A stretch of DNA of 64,000 nucleotides from [Clostridium] aerotolerans DSM 5434 (GCF_000687555.1 NZ_JHWJ01000016.1:1-64000), one strand, 5' to 3'; positions 34,128-44,112 are shown, numbered from the stretch's first letter. Notes: generated by a model not told the origin, from the sequence alone. Numbers and translations are program-made.

Positions 34128-34184
34128 ATATCATTTCCTCCATCATTCTAAATTCTTTTCTGGACTAAATCGCCCCGCACTTTT

Positions 34185-34230
34185 TATAACGATGAAAGCA
34201 AAAAAATATAACGTAAATTATGGATATAAT
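34185..34230 (+). promoter_or_regulatory. Candidate LytTR direct repeats and -10 box
   Basis: TATAACG occurs at 34185-34191 and 34207-34213, 22 bases apart, which is two helical turns and the spacing known for LytTR operators. On the minus strand each reads CGTTATA, close to the GTT-containing LytTR half site. TATAAT at 34225-34230 has no matching -35, as expected for an activator-dependent promoter of the 69-aa protein gene. Confidence 0.5.
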
Positions 34231-34305
34231 TCCTCAATGAATAATAACTGTATTTTTCCTTACACTAAACAAATAAGAAATTCACCCATTGAAAGGAGAA
34301 ATCAT

Positions 34306-34515
34306 ATGAGTTCCAATAGCGAAGAAAAAGAGAAGGACATCATAAAATCAAAACTGGCCAAAAATAATTATGATATTGATATTCAGGCCTGTTCCTCTAT
34401 GGACTGTACCGGTCTTATTCCTGCCACACCAGGAACAGAGGAAGAACTGGAAGCATACCAGGATATTTATCACTACATTCCACATGCCAATGTAAAAAAG
34501 GACGAAACAAAATAG
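34306..34515 (+). CDS. Small conserved-looking 69-aa protein next to LytTR gene
   Basis: This 69-aa protein is charged at both ends, with a central segment QACSSMDCTGLIPATPG holding Cys29 and Cys34. An acidic stretch and YQDIYHYIP follow. There is no signal peptide or membrane segment. GAAAGGAG precedes ATG 34306; the longer frame from 34192 is not supported. The divergent LytTR regulator and the promoter arrangement suggest regulated expression. It might be a peptide precursor or a small regulatory protein. No modifying enzyme or exporter is adjacent. Confidence 0.65.
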   Translation: MSSNSEEKEKDIIKSKLAKNNYDIDIQACSSMDCTGLIPATPGTEEELEAYQDIYHYIPHANVKKDETK

Positions 34516-34527
34516 ATGAAATAAAAA

Positions 34528-34571
34528 AACAGCAATACCAAAAAGACAAAATCTGCTTTGGTATTGCTGTT
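34528..34571. terminator. Bidirectional terminator
   Basis: The 15-bp stem AACAGCAATACCAAA / TTTGGTATTGCTGTT, flanked by A and T runs, lies between the convergent 69-aa protein gene and the chemoreceptor gene. Confidence 0.85.
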
Positions 34572-34578
34572 ATTTATT

Positions 34579-36636
34579 TTATCGAATCTTAAACCGGCTC
34601 ATAAGCTGACTTAAATTCTCTGCCTGTCCGGAAAGCTCCTCACTGGCTGCAGCACTTTCTTCGGCTGTGGCGGAGTTGCTTTGAACAACGGCTGAAATCT
34701 GTTCAATTCCTGCGGTTACCTCTTTTACCTTTTCGCTCTGCTCTTTTAATTCCTCTGCAGACTGCTCAATGGCTGAAACCATGCTCTTTGTCTCTGCCAG
34801 AATTGTATTTAAGGAATCTCCGGTAGAACCTGCCAGCTGGGTTCCCTTGTTAACGGCCTGAATGGTATCGGCAACAAGGCTTGATGTATCCTTTGCTGCG
34901 TTGGCACTCTTACCTGCAAGGTTTCTTACCTCATCCGCAACGACTGCAAAGCCTTTTCCTGCTTCTCCTGCACGGGCTGCTTCTACTGCTGCGTTAAGAG
35001 CCAGAATGTTGGTCTGGAATGCGATGTCTTCAATCAGCTTATTGACCTTTTCAATCTCTTTGGACTTCCGGCTGATCTGATCCATGGACTCCATCATCTC
35101 ATGCATCTTCTCATTGCCTTCTTCCATTGCTTTACCAACATGTCCTGCCTGCTTATTCATGCCTACAACAGAACTTGCAGTATTCATGAGGCTGACTGAA
35201 ATTTCATTGACAGAAGAGGAAAGTTCCTCAACGGCTGCTGCCTGCTCTACTGCTCCCTGACTTAAGTTCTGAGCTCCAGAGGATACCTGGGCGCTGCTCT
35301 TTGCAACTTCGTCAGCAGAAATTTCTACAGTTTCCATGGTCTTTGCAAGCATATCTTCCGTTCTCTGGATTGCCTGCTGAACCATAACATAATCTCCCTT
35401 GAAGTCCGTTATTTCTGATGGACGGAAATCTCCGGAAGCAATCTTGTCTAAAACCTTTATGATGGTGTGATTTGTATTTCTTACGCTCTGCACGTAGTTG
35501 TTCGCTTCCTCTGCAAGAATACCAATCTCATCTTTTCTGTTAACAACTGGTACTTCACTGAATAAATCACCCTCAGATAAAGACTTCATACGCTTTGCAA
35601 TGGCTGAAATTGGTCCGGCAATTGGTGCAGCAAATCTAAATGCCATGATACAGCCTAATGCGATGGAAGCTATTCCCAGAATAATCATTGCAGCAACAAC
35701 GGTATAGATTGAAGTCGTTGTTTCATTCACCGGAGCAACAACTCCAAGTGCCCAGCCGTCTGCTCCTGTTACCGGACTGTAGTAACAGAATCTGGTGGAT
35801 CCATTTAATGTGTAAGTACCGATTCCTGTTTTTCCGGTAATCATGGTCTGATAGGTACGAGCGGCTGACTGATAAGATTTGTCTGTTTTAGACATCTCAA
35901 TAAAATTCTGACGCTGATTCACCACATCAGGTTCGATACATGCAATCATAGTTCCTGTCTTATCAATTAAGAATGCATTTCCGCTCTTACCAATACGAAG
36001 GTCCTGAATTAAGTTGCTTAATACAGCGCCATCGTAAGTGGCAACAAGAATACCAAGATCATAAGGTGCGGCAACACGGATTACCAGCTGATTATTGCTG
36101 TCGAGTTCTGTCGTTGAAACTGCTGTTTCTCCGTTTAAAGCCTTCTTTATGTATTCACGGTCGGAATAATTATCTCCCACGTGATCTCCGCTTGCGCTGC
36201 GGGTGACCACTCCCTGCTGGGTAATCACTTCCAGATCCTTATAGCCATAAAGCTTACACTGATTTGTTAAGTACTCGGTTACAACTCGTGAGTTAATGGA
36301 CTTTAAGCTTCCGCCCTGAGTACTGGCTTCGATGTTCGTCTTCATCTGGCTAAGATTCTGTACGATCAGGCTGTTTACCAGCTTCCCGGTGGATTCCAGA
36401 TCGCTTTTTACAACGTCCGTGATCCCTTTGTAGCTGACTGAGATGCTGATGACCATATTTGTTACAGTCAGTGCAAGAATAATTGAGATGATGAACATGA
36501 GCATCTTCATCTTCAATGATTTCATGGTAAGCTTAGCAGAAAACAGTGCTCCCACTTTTCTTTCCTTTTTCTTTTTTACTCCTTTCCCCTCTTTTTCACT
36601 TCTCTGAAACCATTTCTTTTCCCCCGAAGTCTTCAT
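34579..36636 (-). CDS. Methyl-accepting chemotaxis protein (Cache-type sensor)
   Basis: This 685-aa chemoreceptor starts with a lysine-rich cytoplasmic N-terminus of about 40 residues. A membrane segment at about 45-65 and an extracellular double Cache-like sensor (about 70-300) follow. The second membrane segment lies near 310-335, followed by HAMP and the signalling domain with [21 protein letters not shown]. Cache sensors usually bind amino acids or small organic acids. AAGGAG precedes ATG 36636. A consensus promoter lies about 60 bases upstream. The gene is single and convergent with the 69-aa protein gene. Confidence 0.95.
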   Translation of the reverse strand: MKTSGEKKWFQRSEKEGKGVKKKKERKVGALFSAKLTMKSLKMKMLMFIISIILALTVTNMVISISVSYKGITDVVKSDLESTGKLVNSLIVQNLSQMKTNIEASTQGGSLKSINSRVVTEYLTNQCKLYGYKDLEVITQQGVVTRSASGDHVGDNYSDREYIKKALNGETAVSTTELDSNNQLVIRVAAPYDLGILVATYDGAVLSNLIQDLRIGKSGNAFLIDKTGTMIACIEPDVVNQRQNFIEMSKTDKSYQSAARTYQTMITGKTGIGTYTLNGSTRFCYYSPVTGADGWALGVVAPVNETTTSIYTVVAAMIILGIASIALGCIMAFRFAAPIAGPISAIAKRMKSLSEGDLFSEVPVVNRKDEIGILAEEANNYVQSVRNTNHTIIKVLDKIASGDFRPSEITDFKGDYVMVQQAIQRTEDMLAKTMETVEISADEVAKSSAQVSSGAQNLSQGAVEQAAAVEELSSSVNEISVSLMNTASSVVGMNKQAGHVGKAMEEGNEKMHEMMESMDQISRKSKEIEKVNKLIEDIAFQTNILALNAAVEAARAGEAGKGFAVVADEVRNLAGKSANAAKDTSSLVADTIQAVNKGTQLAGSTGDSLNTILAETKSMVSAIEQSAEELKEQSEKVKEVTAGIEQISAVVQSNSATAEESAAASEELSGQAENLSQLMSRFKIR

Positions 36637-36701
36637 AGTTTTGTGCTCCTTGTCTTGTCATTGGTGATGTGTACCATTACAAATTATACATGGCTTTTAC
36701 T

Positions 36702-36731
36702 ATTATATCCTATTTTGTAATATTTTGTCAA
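36702..36731 (-). promoter_or_regulatory. Sigma-A promoter of chemoreceptor gene
   Basis: On the minus strand TTGACA (36731-36726), an 18-base spacer and TATAAT (36707-36702) match consensus fully, giving a leader of about 58 bases. Confidence 0.85.
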
Positions 36732-36806
36732 CGTATCCATAAATTGACAATATATTACATATATTTCATTTATAGTACCAGTTGACGCAACTTCAAGGAA
36801 CATAAT

Positions 36807-36853
36807 AAAAAGATATCTCTTTTATCAAGAATGACAAAAAAAGATATCTTTTT
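36807..36853 (-). terminator. Terminator after uxuB-like gene
   Basis: Arms AAAAAGATATC / GATATCTTTTT, with T runs in the minus direction, lie about 60 bases after the stop of the SDR gene. Confidence 0.7.
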
Positions 36854-36913
36854 ATAAGGTATATTTATATGTTATTGAAAGACAGAATGCTCCCGGCTAC
36901 AGGGGACAGTCTC

Positions 36914-37762
36914 TTATACTCCGGAATAAGCGGAGAAACCACCGTCAATTGGGAGTACTACGCCTGTAATAAAGCTTGCTGCCTCATTGTTTAAGAAGAA
37001 TAAGAGTGCTCCATTTAACTCGCTGGCATCTCCGAACCGTCCCATTGGAGTTGCGGAAAGAATCTTTTCCGTTCTCTTGGTAGGAGTTCCGTCCTCATTA
37101 AATAAAAGCTTTTCATTCTGCTGTGTTACGAAAAATCCTGGTGCTATGGCATTCACGCGGATTCCTACCTTGGAGAAGTGAACCGCCAGCCACTGAGTGA
37201 AGTTGCTGATGGCTGCTTTTGCTCCGCTGTAAGCTGGAATCTTAGTCAGGGGGGTAAAGGCATTCATAGAAGAGATATTTAAAATGCTGCAGCCTTCTCT
37301 TCCGATCATATCCTTTGCAAAAATCTGACAGGGAAGCAGGGTTCCTAAGAAGTTTAAGTTAAATACAAATTCAACGCCAGACTGATCTAAGTCGAAGAAG
37401 GATTTCACATCTGCCTCTATATCTCCCATTTCAAAGTATTCTTTATCTGTGTTGGCTCTTGCATTGTTTCCGCCTGCACCGTTGATTAAGATATCACAAG
37501 GTCCCAGTTCTGCCAGAATGCTAGCGTGAACCTCTTCCAGGCTGCTTCGTTCCAGTACATTTGCCTTATATGCTTTAGCTGTGAAGCCTTCTTTTTCAAT
37601 GGTATCAGCGATTTCCTTTGCTGCCTGCTCGTTTAAATCAAGAACTGCAACCTTTGCTCCCGCCTCTGCAAGTGTCTTTGCAAACATGCCGCATAATACA
37701 CCGCCAGCTCCTGTTACAACTGCTACTTTTCCGCTTAAATCTGTTCCAAATGTCAATGCCAT
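36914..37762 (-). CDS. uxuB: SDR-family D-fructuronate (mannonate) oxidoreductase
   Basis: This 282-aa short-chain dehydrogenase has the NAD(P) motif VTGAGGVLCG, the NGAGG motif, catalytic Ser (NISSMNA) and a Tyr-x3-Lys pair in AYSGAKAA. Its position 17 bases behind uxuA fits the SDR-type fructuronate reductase that makes D-mannonate in hexuronate breakdown in Gram-positive bacteria. ATG 37762 after AGAAGGG is preferred over 37783, which overlaps uxuA. The name is given from context; the SDR fold alone does not set the substrate. Confidence 0.85.
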   Translation of the reverse strand: MALTFGTDLSGKVAVVTGAGGVLCGMFAKTLAEAGAKVAVLDLNEQAAKEIADTIEKEGFTAKAYKANVLERSSLEEVHASILAELGPCDILINGAGGNNARANTDKEYFEMGDIEADVKSFFDLDQSGVEFVFNLNFLGTLLPCQIFAKDMIGREGCSILNISSMNAFTPLTKIPAYSGAKAAISNFTQWLAVHFSKVGIRVNAIAPGFFVTQQNEKLLFNEDGTPTKRTEKILSATPMGRFGDASELNGALLFFLNNEAASFITGVVLPIDGGFSAYSGV

Positions 37763-37779
37763 GGTATCGCCCTTCTTTC

Positions 37780-38835
37780 TCATTTGCTTGTTTTTTCAAT
37801 CGCTTCCCATAAACCGTTTAAATAGGTAGCACCAAGGGCACGGTCATACAGTCCGTATCCAGCCCGTCCGGTCTCTCCCCAGATCATGCGTCCGTGATCC
37901 GGGCGCACATAACCATCGAAGCCATTGTCATGAAGAGCCTTTAAAATGGCAAACATATCGAGGGAGCCGCATTTGGATAAATGAGCACGCTCTTCAAAGC
38001 CCTTGTTATCTTCAAGAACTTTTACATTTCTGGCATGTACAAAGTGAACGCGTCCCATAGCTGCATACTTGGCTGCCATCTTAACAACGTCATTTTGGTT
38101 GGAACAGCCTAAGGAGCCGGTACAAAGAGTGATTCCGTTATGAGGATCGTCTACCAGCTTTAAGAAGCGGTCCAGATTCTTCTCATCGGTGATAATTCTT
38201 GGAAGACCAAAGATGCTCCAGCATGGGTCATCCTCATGAATGGCCATATTGATACCGCACTCTGCTGCCACTGGAATGATTTTTTCCAGGAAATACTTTA
38301 AGTTATTCCAAAGATCTTCCTCAGACATGGAATTGTATTCACTTACCACCTGCTTTAATTCTTCTCTTGTATAGCTGGAATCCCAGCCTGGAAGAGTTAA
38401 ATCGCCTTCTGACTCCAGAGGATTTACCTTATCCACCTGATCCTGATAATACACAAGAGTGGTAGAGCCATCCTCCAGCACATGATCAAGCTGGGTTCTG
38501 GTCCAGTCAAATACTGGCATGAAGTTATAGCAAACGCACTTGATTCCTGCTTCTGCCACTCTTCTGATATTTTCGCAGTAGTTTGCAATGTACTGTTCTC
38601 TGCTTGGTTTCCCTAATTTAATATCTTCATGAACCGGTATGCTTTCAATCACTTCAAAAGCAAGTCCTGCTTCCTCTGTTTCTTTCTTTAAATGTGCAAT
38701 GGTCTCACGGCTCCATACTTCACCAACCGGAACATCGTATACAGCGGTTACGATGGAATACATTCCTGGAATCTGTCTTATGTTCTGTAATGTAACCTTG
38801 TCATCGTCCCCATACCATCTGAATGATAATTTCAT
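37780..38835 (-). CDS. uxuA: Mannonate dehydratase
   Basis: This 351-aa UxuA family TIM-barrel protein dehydrates D-mannonate to 2-keto-3-deoxygluconate. Conserved segments include [12 protein letters not shown] at the start, [11 protein letters not shown] with metal ligands, CTGSLG, HFVHARN, and [10 protein letters not shown] near the end. Length is normal. AAAGGAGG precedes ATG 38835. It is first in a two-gene operon with the SDR oxidoreductase, divergent from an AraC regulator. It feeds galacturonate- or glucuronate-derived carbon to the Entner-Doudoroff route. Confidence 0.97.
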   Translation of the reverse strand: MKLSFRWYGDDDKVTLQNIRQIPGMYSIVTAVYDVPVGEVWSRETIAHLKKETEEAGLAFEVIESIPVHEDIKLGKPSREQYIANYCENIRRVAEAGIKCVCYNFMPVFDWTRTQLDHVLEDGSTTLVYYQDQVDKVNPLESEGDLTLPGWDSSYTREELKQVVSEYNSMSEEDLWNNLKYFLEKIIPVAAECGINMAIHEDDPCWSIFGLPRIITDEKNLDRFLKLVDDPHNGITLCTGSLGCSNQNDVVKMAAKYAAMGRVHFVHARNVKVLEDNKGFEERAHLSKCGSLDMFAILKALHDNGFDGYVRPDHGRMIWGETGRAGYGLYDRALGATYLNGLWEAIEKTSK

Positions 38836-38926
38836 TAAAATACCTCCTTTTTTGTTCGGATCATTAGTATGGATTTAGTATATACAAAATACGGAAGTAA
38901 TACCATGGATTAATTTGCCGTTCACA

Positions 38927-38955
38927 TTGCAAATCTTGCGGTCATGTCCTATAAT
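38927..38955 (+). promoter_or_regulatory. Promoter of AraC regulator gene
   Basis: TTGCAA (38927-38932), a 17-base spacer and TATAAT (38950-38955) lie 36 bases before the AraC start. Confidence 0.7.
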
Positions 38956-38990
38956 GAAAACAATATAGGAATTTCAAAAGGAGGGATTTT

Positions 38991-39869
38991 ATGAAAAAAG
39001 AATTGTCCACCGGTTTTAATGACCGGCAGTATATGAACTCCGGAGAGTTTGAAGTGTTCTTTTATAAGGATGCCAATTTAAATCATATTGTGGATCACAG
39101 CCATCCTTATTATGAAGTGTACTTTTTTTTAAGCGGAGATGTGACTTACGATGTGGCTGGAAATCAGTATGACCTGCAATACGGCGACTATCTGCTCATA
39201 CCTCCCGGCACAAAGCATCACCCTATCTTTCATTCCACGGATAAGAATTATCAGCGCTTTGTTCTCTGGATCAGCCGAAGCTATTATGAATCCATGTGCA
39301 CCTGGTCTGAGGATTTTTCCTACAGCTTCCGGTATGCGGAAGAAAAAAAGAGCTACCGGTTCCGAACAGATTTTATCACCTTTCAAAACATTCAGGGGCG
39401 GCTTTTGGATCTTCTTGAGGAGCTTCATGGAAATAGAGCCTTTCATAAGCTGAACGCAGAGCTTTTAGTTCTATCCTTTCTTCTGCAGATTAATAGAATT
39501 ACCTACGATATGCTCCATCAGGTTCCAGTGGCCTATGAAAATGTGCTGTATTTAAATCTCTGCGACTATATCAACAATCATCTCAGTGAAGATTTATCCC
39601 TGGACAAACTGGCTTCCTTTTTCTATTCCAGTAAATATCATATTTCCCATGTCTTTAAAGACAACATGGGAATATCCATTCATCAATACATCATTAAAAA
39701 ACGGTTGAATGCAAGCAAAAATGGAATCCTTTCCGGGATTCCATTTACAGAGCTTTATCACCAATATGGATTTTCAGATTACACCAGCTTTTACCGGGCG
39801 TTTAAAAAGGAATTCGGCCTTTCCCCCAAAGAATTCAGGGAGCAAAAAGGATTGCCGGAAGGATATTAA
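38991..39869 (+). CDS. AraC-type regulator next to uxuAB
   Basis: This 292-aa regulator has an N-terminal cupin-like sensing domain (HSHPYYEVYFFLSG, then YLLIPPGTKHHP). A C-terminal AraC HTH pair spans about residues 185-285, with YGFSDYTSFYRAFKKEFG. AAAAGGAGG precedes ATG 38991. Its divergent placement beside uxuA-uxuB suggests that it controls hexuronate use in response to a sugar-like ligand. Its 3' end lies 10 bases from the convergent azlD gene, with no obvious terminator between. Confidence 0.92.
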   Translation: MKKELSTGFNDRQYMNSGEFEVFFYKDANLNHIVDHSHPYYEVYFFLSGDVTYDVAGNQYDLQYGDYLLIPPGTKHHPIFHSTDKNYQRFVLWISRSYYESMCTWSEDFSYSFRYAEEKKSYRFRTDFITFQNIQGRLLDLLEELHGNRAFHKLNAELLVLSFLLQINRITYDMLHQVPVAYENVLYLNLCDYINNHLSEDLSLDKLASFFYSSKYHISHVFKDNMGISIHQYIIKKRLNASKNGILSGIPFTELYHQYGFSDYTSFYRAFKKEFGLSPKEFREQKGLPEGY

Positions 39870-39879
39870 TTCCCGGCTC

Positions 39880-40215
39880 TTACCGGAAAATAAGCTGTGT
39901 CAGAATCATATAAAAGGCAGTTCCCGCTCCAATGCTTAAGAGGGAATTTCCTTTTATATGATGAAGGATGACAATCAGTACAACGGACAATGCCTCCGAA
40001 AGCCCATAGGGGTAAGACTGAAAAGAGACTCCCTTTAAGCAGTAGACCACCAAAAGACCAATGGTCGCATAGGGAAGCGTCTTACCAAGATAGGCTATGT
40101 ATGGGGGCGTTTCCTTGCCTGCGGGAAACATGATAAAAGGCAGAAACCGTGTGATTACAGTGGCAGCCACCATGGATATTACAATAAGCAGGTATGATAT
40201 CATTTCCTGATTCAA
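39880..40215 (-). CDS. azlD: Branched-chain amino acid exporter subunit AzlD
   Basis: This 111-aa membrane protein with about four hydrophobic segments and the motif RFLPFIMFP near residue 25 is the small partner of AzlC. AzlCD exports branched-chain amino acids and their analogues. Its ATG overlaps the azlC stop (ATGA), a mark of translational coupling. Confidence 0.88.
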   Translation of the reverse strand: MNQEMISYLLIVISMVAATVITRFLPFIMFPAGKETPPYIAYLGKTLPYATIGLLVVYCLKGVSFQSYPYGLSEALSVVLIVILHHIKGNSLLSIGAGTAFYMILTQLIFR

Positions 40216-40943
40216 GACTGTTTCTCCTTTCTCTTTTCCCTATAATAAGCGGAAGTGATGATTCCCAGAATAAGGATCATGGCTGGTACAATAAAGCCGC
40301 TGCTTCCAAATATCTTAAGACAAATTACAGAAGCTACAATTCCTGTGACCGCCGACCAATGCCCTTTTCCAGATTTCCACTGATCTACAAATATGACCAC
40401 AAACAGGGCTGTCAGTGCAAAGTCCATTCCCGCCGTATTAAATGTAATCATGCTTCCCGCAATGGCACCAAGGAAGGTTCCAGCCACCCAATAGAAGTGA
40501 TCGAGAAGGGATACAAAAAAATACACCATGTATTTTGGGATGTCCTTTGGGGGTTCTTCGTTGCATAAAACGGAAAATGTTTCGTCTGTCAATGCAAAGA
40601 TCAGATAAGGCTTTAATTTACCAGCCTCCCTGTATTTATCAAGCATGGATATTCCGTAAAACAAATGTCTGGCATTTAACATGAGAGACATAAAAAAAGC
40701 ATACCAGGGGTTCACCAATGCCACAAAAAATGTGATTCCCAGGTACTGCAGGCTTCCGGCATATACAAAAACGCTGATTAACAGCGGCCACCAGATTCCA
40801 TGACCATTGCCGCTCATAAGGATTCCGTATGCAGCTCCAAGCACCAGGTAACCTGCCATAACAGGCGCTGTTTTGGGAAATGCATAACGGAGGGCTGATA
40901 GATTGGGGGAATGTTGCTCGCAGATTTCTTCTTTGTAGCTCAT
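40212..40943 (-). CDS. azlC: Branched-chain amino acid exporter AzlC
   Basis: This 243-aa integral membrane protein has the AzlC family start (FPKTAPVMAGYLVLGAAYGIL) and segments such as NARHLFYGISMLDKY and FALTDETF. ATG 40943 is chosen because it matches the family N-terminus. The frame is open to 41003, and the spacing to GGAAAGGAA is rather long. It pairs with azlD immediately downstream. A TTGACA-N17-TAATAT promoter candidate lies upstream on the minus strand, near 41110-41140. Confidence 0.9.
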   Translation of the reverse strand: MSYKEEICEQHSPNLSALRYAFPKTAPVMAGYLVLGAAYGILMSGNGHGIWWPLLISVFVYAGSLQYLGITFFVALVNPWYAFFMSLMLNARHLFYGISMLDKYREAGKLKPYLIFALTDETFSVLCNEEPPKDIPKYMVYFFVSLLDHFYWVAGTFLGAIAGSMITFNTAGMDFALTALFVVIFVDQWKSGKGHWSAVTGIVASVICLKIFGSSGFIVPAMILILGIITSAYYREKRKEKQS

Positions 40944-41156
40944 AATGATATCAATGGTTCCTTTCCTTATTTTCTTTCTATGATTAAAGTAGAAAAAATT
41001 CAAAGTTTCTTATATAATTTCAAATATAGCTATCTGTTTTTTCCGTTTAAGGATTGATTTATAAAGCTAATCCCTGCTTTTTCTTATAAAGGATCAGCAT
41101 AATGTTTATTATATTAACGTACAAAAGTGACTTTGTCAACAACAGGAGAACCCATT

Positions 41157-42065
41157 ATGAATTACGACCATTTATATAAATCCTGCACCTTATGCCCAAG
41201 AAACTGTAAGGTAGACCGTAGCGCGACTACCGGTTACTGCGGCTGCTTAAGTACCATAAAGGCCGCCAGAGCCGCACTTCACCACTGGGAGGAGCCATGC
41301 ATCAGCGGAACCAGAGGAAGCGGTACTGTATTTTTCTCAGGCTGTACTCTTCGGTGCTGTTTTTGTCAGAACCATTCCATCAGTCAGGAGGGGGTGGGGA
41401 AAGAGCTATCGGTAGAGGAACTTTCCCATATCTTTTTAAAGCTTCAGGAAGAAGGTGCCCACAATATTAATCTGGTCACTGCCACCCAGTATCTTCCCTC
41501 TATTCTCTCTGCCCTTGACCTGGTTAAGAATAAGCTGTCTATTCCTGTGGTCTATAACTGCGGAGGTTACGAAACAGTGGAAACGGTAAAAGCGCTGGAA
41601 GGATATGTGGATATCTGGCTTCCGGATTTAAAATACGAAAGTACGGATCTGTCCATGCGTTACAGCGGTGCTAAGGACTATTTTCAGGTTGCTAAAAAAG
41701 CAATCCTCCAGATGATTCTCCAAACAGGAGCGCCTGAGTTTGAGGAAGATGGGACCATTATGAAAAAAGGAGTCATTATACGTCATATGGTTCTTCCGGG
41801 TGCTAAGGATGATTCCATAAGACTTCTTCATTTTATGAAGGAGGAGCTTCCTGAGGGTATGTATTATATCAGCCTTTTAAGTCAGTACACTCCCTTCTTT
41901 CGCAGCAAGGACTTTCCAGAAATCAATCGGAGAATCACCTCTTATGAATACAACAAGGTTCTTGACGAAGCCATATCCCTTTCCCTTGACAAGGGCTTTA
42001 TGCAGGAAAAGAGCAGTGCAAAGGAGGAGTACACACCTCCATTTGATTTGGAAGGGATTCTTTAA
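41157..42065 (+). CDS. PflX-like radical SAM protein
   Basis: This 302-aa radical SAM protein of the COG1313/PflX group has the [4Fe-4S] motif CTLRCCFC (Cys63, 67, 70). An N-terminal Cys-rich segment (Cys10, 13, 17 and Cys28, 30) may bind another cluster. Relatives are annotated as putative pyruvate formate-lyase activating enzymes, but no glycyl radical enzyme is nearby, so the role is open. ATG 41157 after ACAGGAG is preferred over 41127. The gene is single, divergent from azlC and followed by a terminator. Confidence 0.88.
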   Translation: MNYDHLYKSCTLCPRNCKVDRSATTGYCGCLSTIKAARAALHHWEEPCISGTRGSGTVFFSGCTLRCCFCQNHSISQEGVGKELSVEELSHIFLKLQEEGAHNINLVTATQYLPSILSALDLVKNKLSIPVVYNCGGYETVETVKALEGYVDIWLPDLKYESTDLSMRYSGAKDYFQVAKKAILQMILQTGAPEFEEDGTIMKKGVIIRHMVLPGAKDDSIRLLHFMKEELPEGMYYISLLSQYTPFFRSKDFPEINRRITSYEYNKVLDEAISLSLDKGFMQEKSSAKEEYTPPFDLEGIL

Positions 42066-42076
42066 ATCGTAAATAA

Positions 42077-42102
42077 GGGGTGCCGCTTTTATACGGCACC
42101 CC
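42077..42102. terminator. Bidirectional terminator
   Basis: The GC-rich stem GGGGTGCCG / CGGCACCCC, followed by GTTTTT, lies between the convergent radical SAM and deacetylase genes. Confidence 0.85.
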
Positions 42103-42125
42103 ATGTTTTTGCTTATAACTTTTCT

Positions 42126-42929
42126 TTACTTATAAATAGAAGAAAAATCTACTAACTCTACGTCGTGGTCAAGAAGCCACTGTTTGACTCCCGGGTCGCA
42201 TGCAGTCTGTAAATCTCTGCAACGGGCTGTGGTCAAGGATGAGTTATCCAGAATGTATGCGTCCACATATCCCGGATGCAAATGGATGATGTTGTATTCA
42301 TAAGGACTGTTAAGAATTCCAAACCGGTCCTCATAGATATCTTCCGGTCTCAAACCCCTGTCCAGGATTTCCATAAACAAAGGATTTCCCGTCATAATTT
42401 CATGAACCGGATGCCATTCTTCTGTCTCCACCTCCGGCTCTGTCATACAGTGGATATGAAACTCCATGGCTGCCCGATGAAATGCAGCAGAAATATTTTT
42501 ATTAATGACAGAATGGCCTTCAAAATGATTGGGATAATGGCCAGTCAATTCCCGGAAACGATTAAGCTGTGCCACCGTCTCCTTATAGCAGTCCTCCACT
42601 GTCACTACAATATCACCAATACATTTCTTATCAGAGGGATTGTCTCCCTTCCATTCATAGGAGCGGTAGAACTGCCCTTTTTCATTGACAAGACTCCTGA
42701 TGTGTTCTGGTTCGCTTACTGGTCTTCCCTGAACGAAATTGGTATGAAGTACCAGGTTAGCCTTTGGCACCTCCCGTTTTGCAAGGTTTACTGCATGGGG
42801 AGCGGAAGCCATATTGCTCATCAGGGATAGGACAGTTATGATTCCTTCCTGGTATCCTTTCACCGCTCCGTAATTATAAGCCTCACTGAATCCGAAATCA
42901 TCGGCAGAAACAATCAGCTTTTTCCTCAT
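42126..42929 (-). CDS. ChbG/YdjC-family carbohydrate deacetylase
   Basis: This 267-aa member of the YdjC family of metal-dependent deacetylases in E. coli removes one acetyl group from chitobiose phosphate. The N-terminal SADDFGFSEAYNYG and the later HTNFVQGRP and FEGHSVIN supply the metal-binding Asp and His. AGGAGG precedes ATG 42929. It is the last gene of the PTS/nagA operon, which points to an N-acetylated oligosaccharide phosphate as substrate. Confidence 0.9.
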   Translation of the reverse strand: MRKKLIVSADDFGFSEAYNYGAVKGYQEGIITVLSLMSNMASAPHAVNLAKREVPKANLVLHTNFVQGRPVSEPEHIRSLVNEKGQFYRSYEWKGDNPSDKKCIGDIVVTVEDCYKETVAQLNRFRELTGHYPNHFEGHSVINKNISAAFHRAAMEFHIHCMTEPEVETEEWHPVHEIMTGNPLFMEILDRGLRPEDIYEDRFGILNSPYEYNIIHLHPGYVDAYILDNSSLTTARCRDLQTACDPGVKQWLLDHDVELVDFSSIYK

Positions 42930-42930
42930 T

Positions 42931-44112
42931 TCACACCTCCTTTTGCCTCCATTCCCTTAGGAAATCAGGATTAAAGACAGGACCTTCTTTTGCATCGTAA
43001 ACCTTTTTTCCCATGGAATAGGTGGCAATGGTATGGTACTCATCGTTTATTACCACAAAATCTGCATCTTTTAAAGCCTTCAAGGAACCTTTGTTCCTTT
43101 CAAACCCATACTTTCGGCTGGGGTTTAAGGAGAACATGGGCCATACCTTCTCCATTGGCATGTGAAGCTTTTCCACCAGATTGCCGATTCCATATAAGAC
43201 CGGCTGGCTGGAGCCCATGAGTCGCCCGGTATCTGTAAGGACAAACCCCTCTTTGGATACGTGAATGGTCATTCCTTCTTCAAATCCACGATAGCTGCCT
43301 TCAGGTGCACCGGAAAATGGAGTACAGTCGGATATCATCATAAAATGCTCTGTTGACTTTATCCGGAAGAAAATTTCCAGCATTTCCAGGGAGATATGCA
43401 TGCCGTCGCAAATCACTTCACAATCCACTTGGTCATTTAGAAGAGCTGCTCCAAGGCCGCCCACGTCTCTGTGGTGCAGTCCGGTCATAACATTGCCTGT
43501 ATGGGTGGAAACGGAGAAGCCATTTTCATAGGCTCTCTTTGCTTCTTCATAATTACTGTCACTGTGGGCCATGGCCAGTACCACTCCCTGGTTTAAAAAA
43601 TATTCTGTCAAAGGAGCAATTCCCGGTATCTCCGGGGCCATGGCTACCAGCTTTAAAAGTCCCTGTCCATGAGAAACCATTTGCTTTGCTGTCTCTAAGG
43701 AGACCTCCGGCCAGCCGGTTCGCACTCCTTTTTCTCCGGTCCGGTTTAACCAGGGGCCTTCACTGTGAATGCCAAGAATGGAGGCCCCCTCATAATGTTC
43801 TTTTGCTGCCCTTGCAACGGCGGCAATGGCAGCTCGTTCTGCGGTGGGAAACACATTGGTGATTCCCTGGGAAGCACAGCCTTTTAGATAGCCTTTGATT
43901 TCTTCCTGGGTTACGTCGCCAGAGAGACCAAAGCCGCAGGTTCCATGATTATGGGTATCGAAGATTCCTGGAATGATACGCATATCCCCATAATCTATGA
44001 CTTCCTGATTATCTGTACGGGGCAAGAATTCCTTTATGATTCCATCTTCCACTACCAGAAACCCATCTTTTAAGCCGTCTTCCATGTAGATTCGTTTCGA
44101 TTTTACAATCAT
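42931..44112 (-). CDS. nagA: N-acetylglucosamine-6-phosphate deacetylase
   Basis: This 393-aa amidohydrolase releases acetate from GlcNAc-6-P or GalNAc-6-P. Conserved pieces are the first metal site PGIFDTHNHG, HSEGPWLN, AHSDSNYEEA, CDGMHIS and SDCTPFSG with the catalytic Asp. GGGAGAGG precedes ATG 44112. It lies 17 bases after the IID gene of a mannose-family PTS and one base before the ChbG-like gene. Since the PTS resembles Aga-type systems, GalNAc is as likely as GlcNAc. No glucosamine-6-P deaminase gene is in the cluster. Confidence 0.94.
   Translation of the reverse strand: MIVKSKRIYMEDGLKDGFLVVEDGIIKEFLPRTDNQEVIDYGDMRIIPGIFDTHNHGTCGFGLSGDVTQEEIKGYLKGCASQGITNVFPTAERAAIAAVARAAKEHYEGASILGIHSEGPWLNRTGEKGVRTGWPEVSLETAKQMVSHGQGLLKLVAMAPEIPGIAPLTEYFLNQGVVLAMAHSDSNYEEAKRAYENGFSVSTHTGNVMTGLHHRDVGGLGAALLNDQVDCEVICDGMHISLEMLEIFFRIKSTEHFMMISDCTPFSGAPEGSYRGFEEGMTIHVSKEGFVLTDTGRLMGSSQPVLYGIGNLVEKLHMPMEKVWPMFSLNPSRKYGFERNKGSLKALKDADFVVINDEYHTIATYSMGKKVYDAKEGPVFNPDFLREWRQKEV

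Noticed and set aside
40944-41156. Possible T-box leader before azlC
   Set aside because: No T-box core sequence and no terminator/antiterminator pair found; only a possible promoter.
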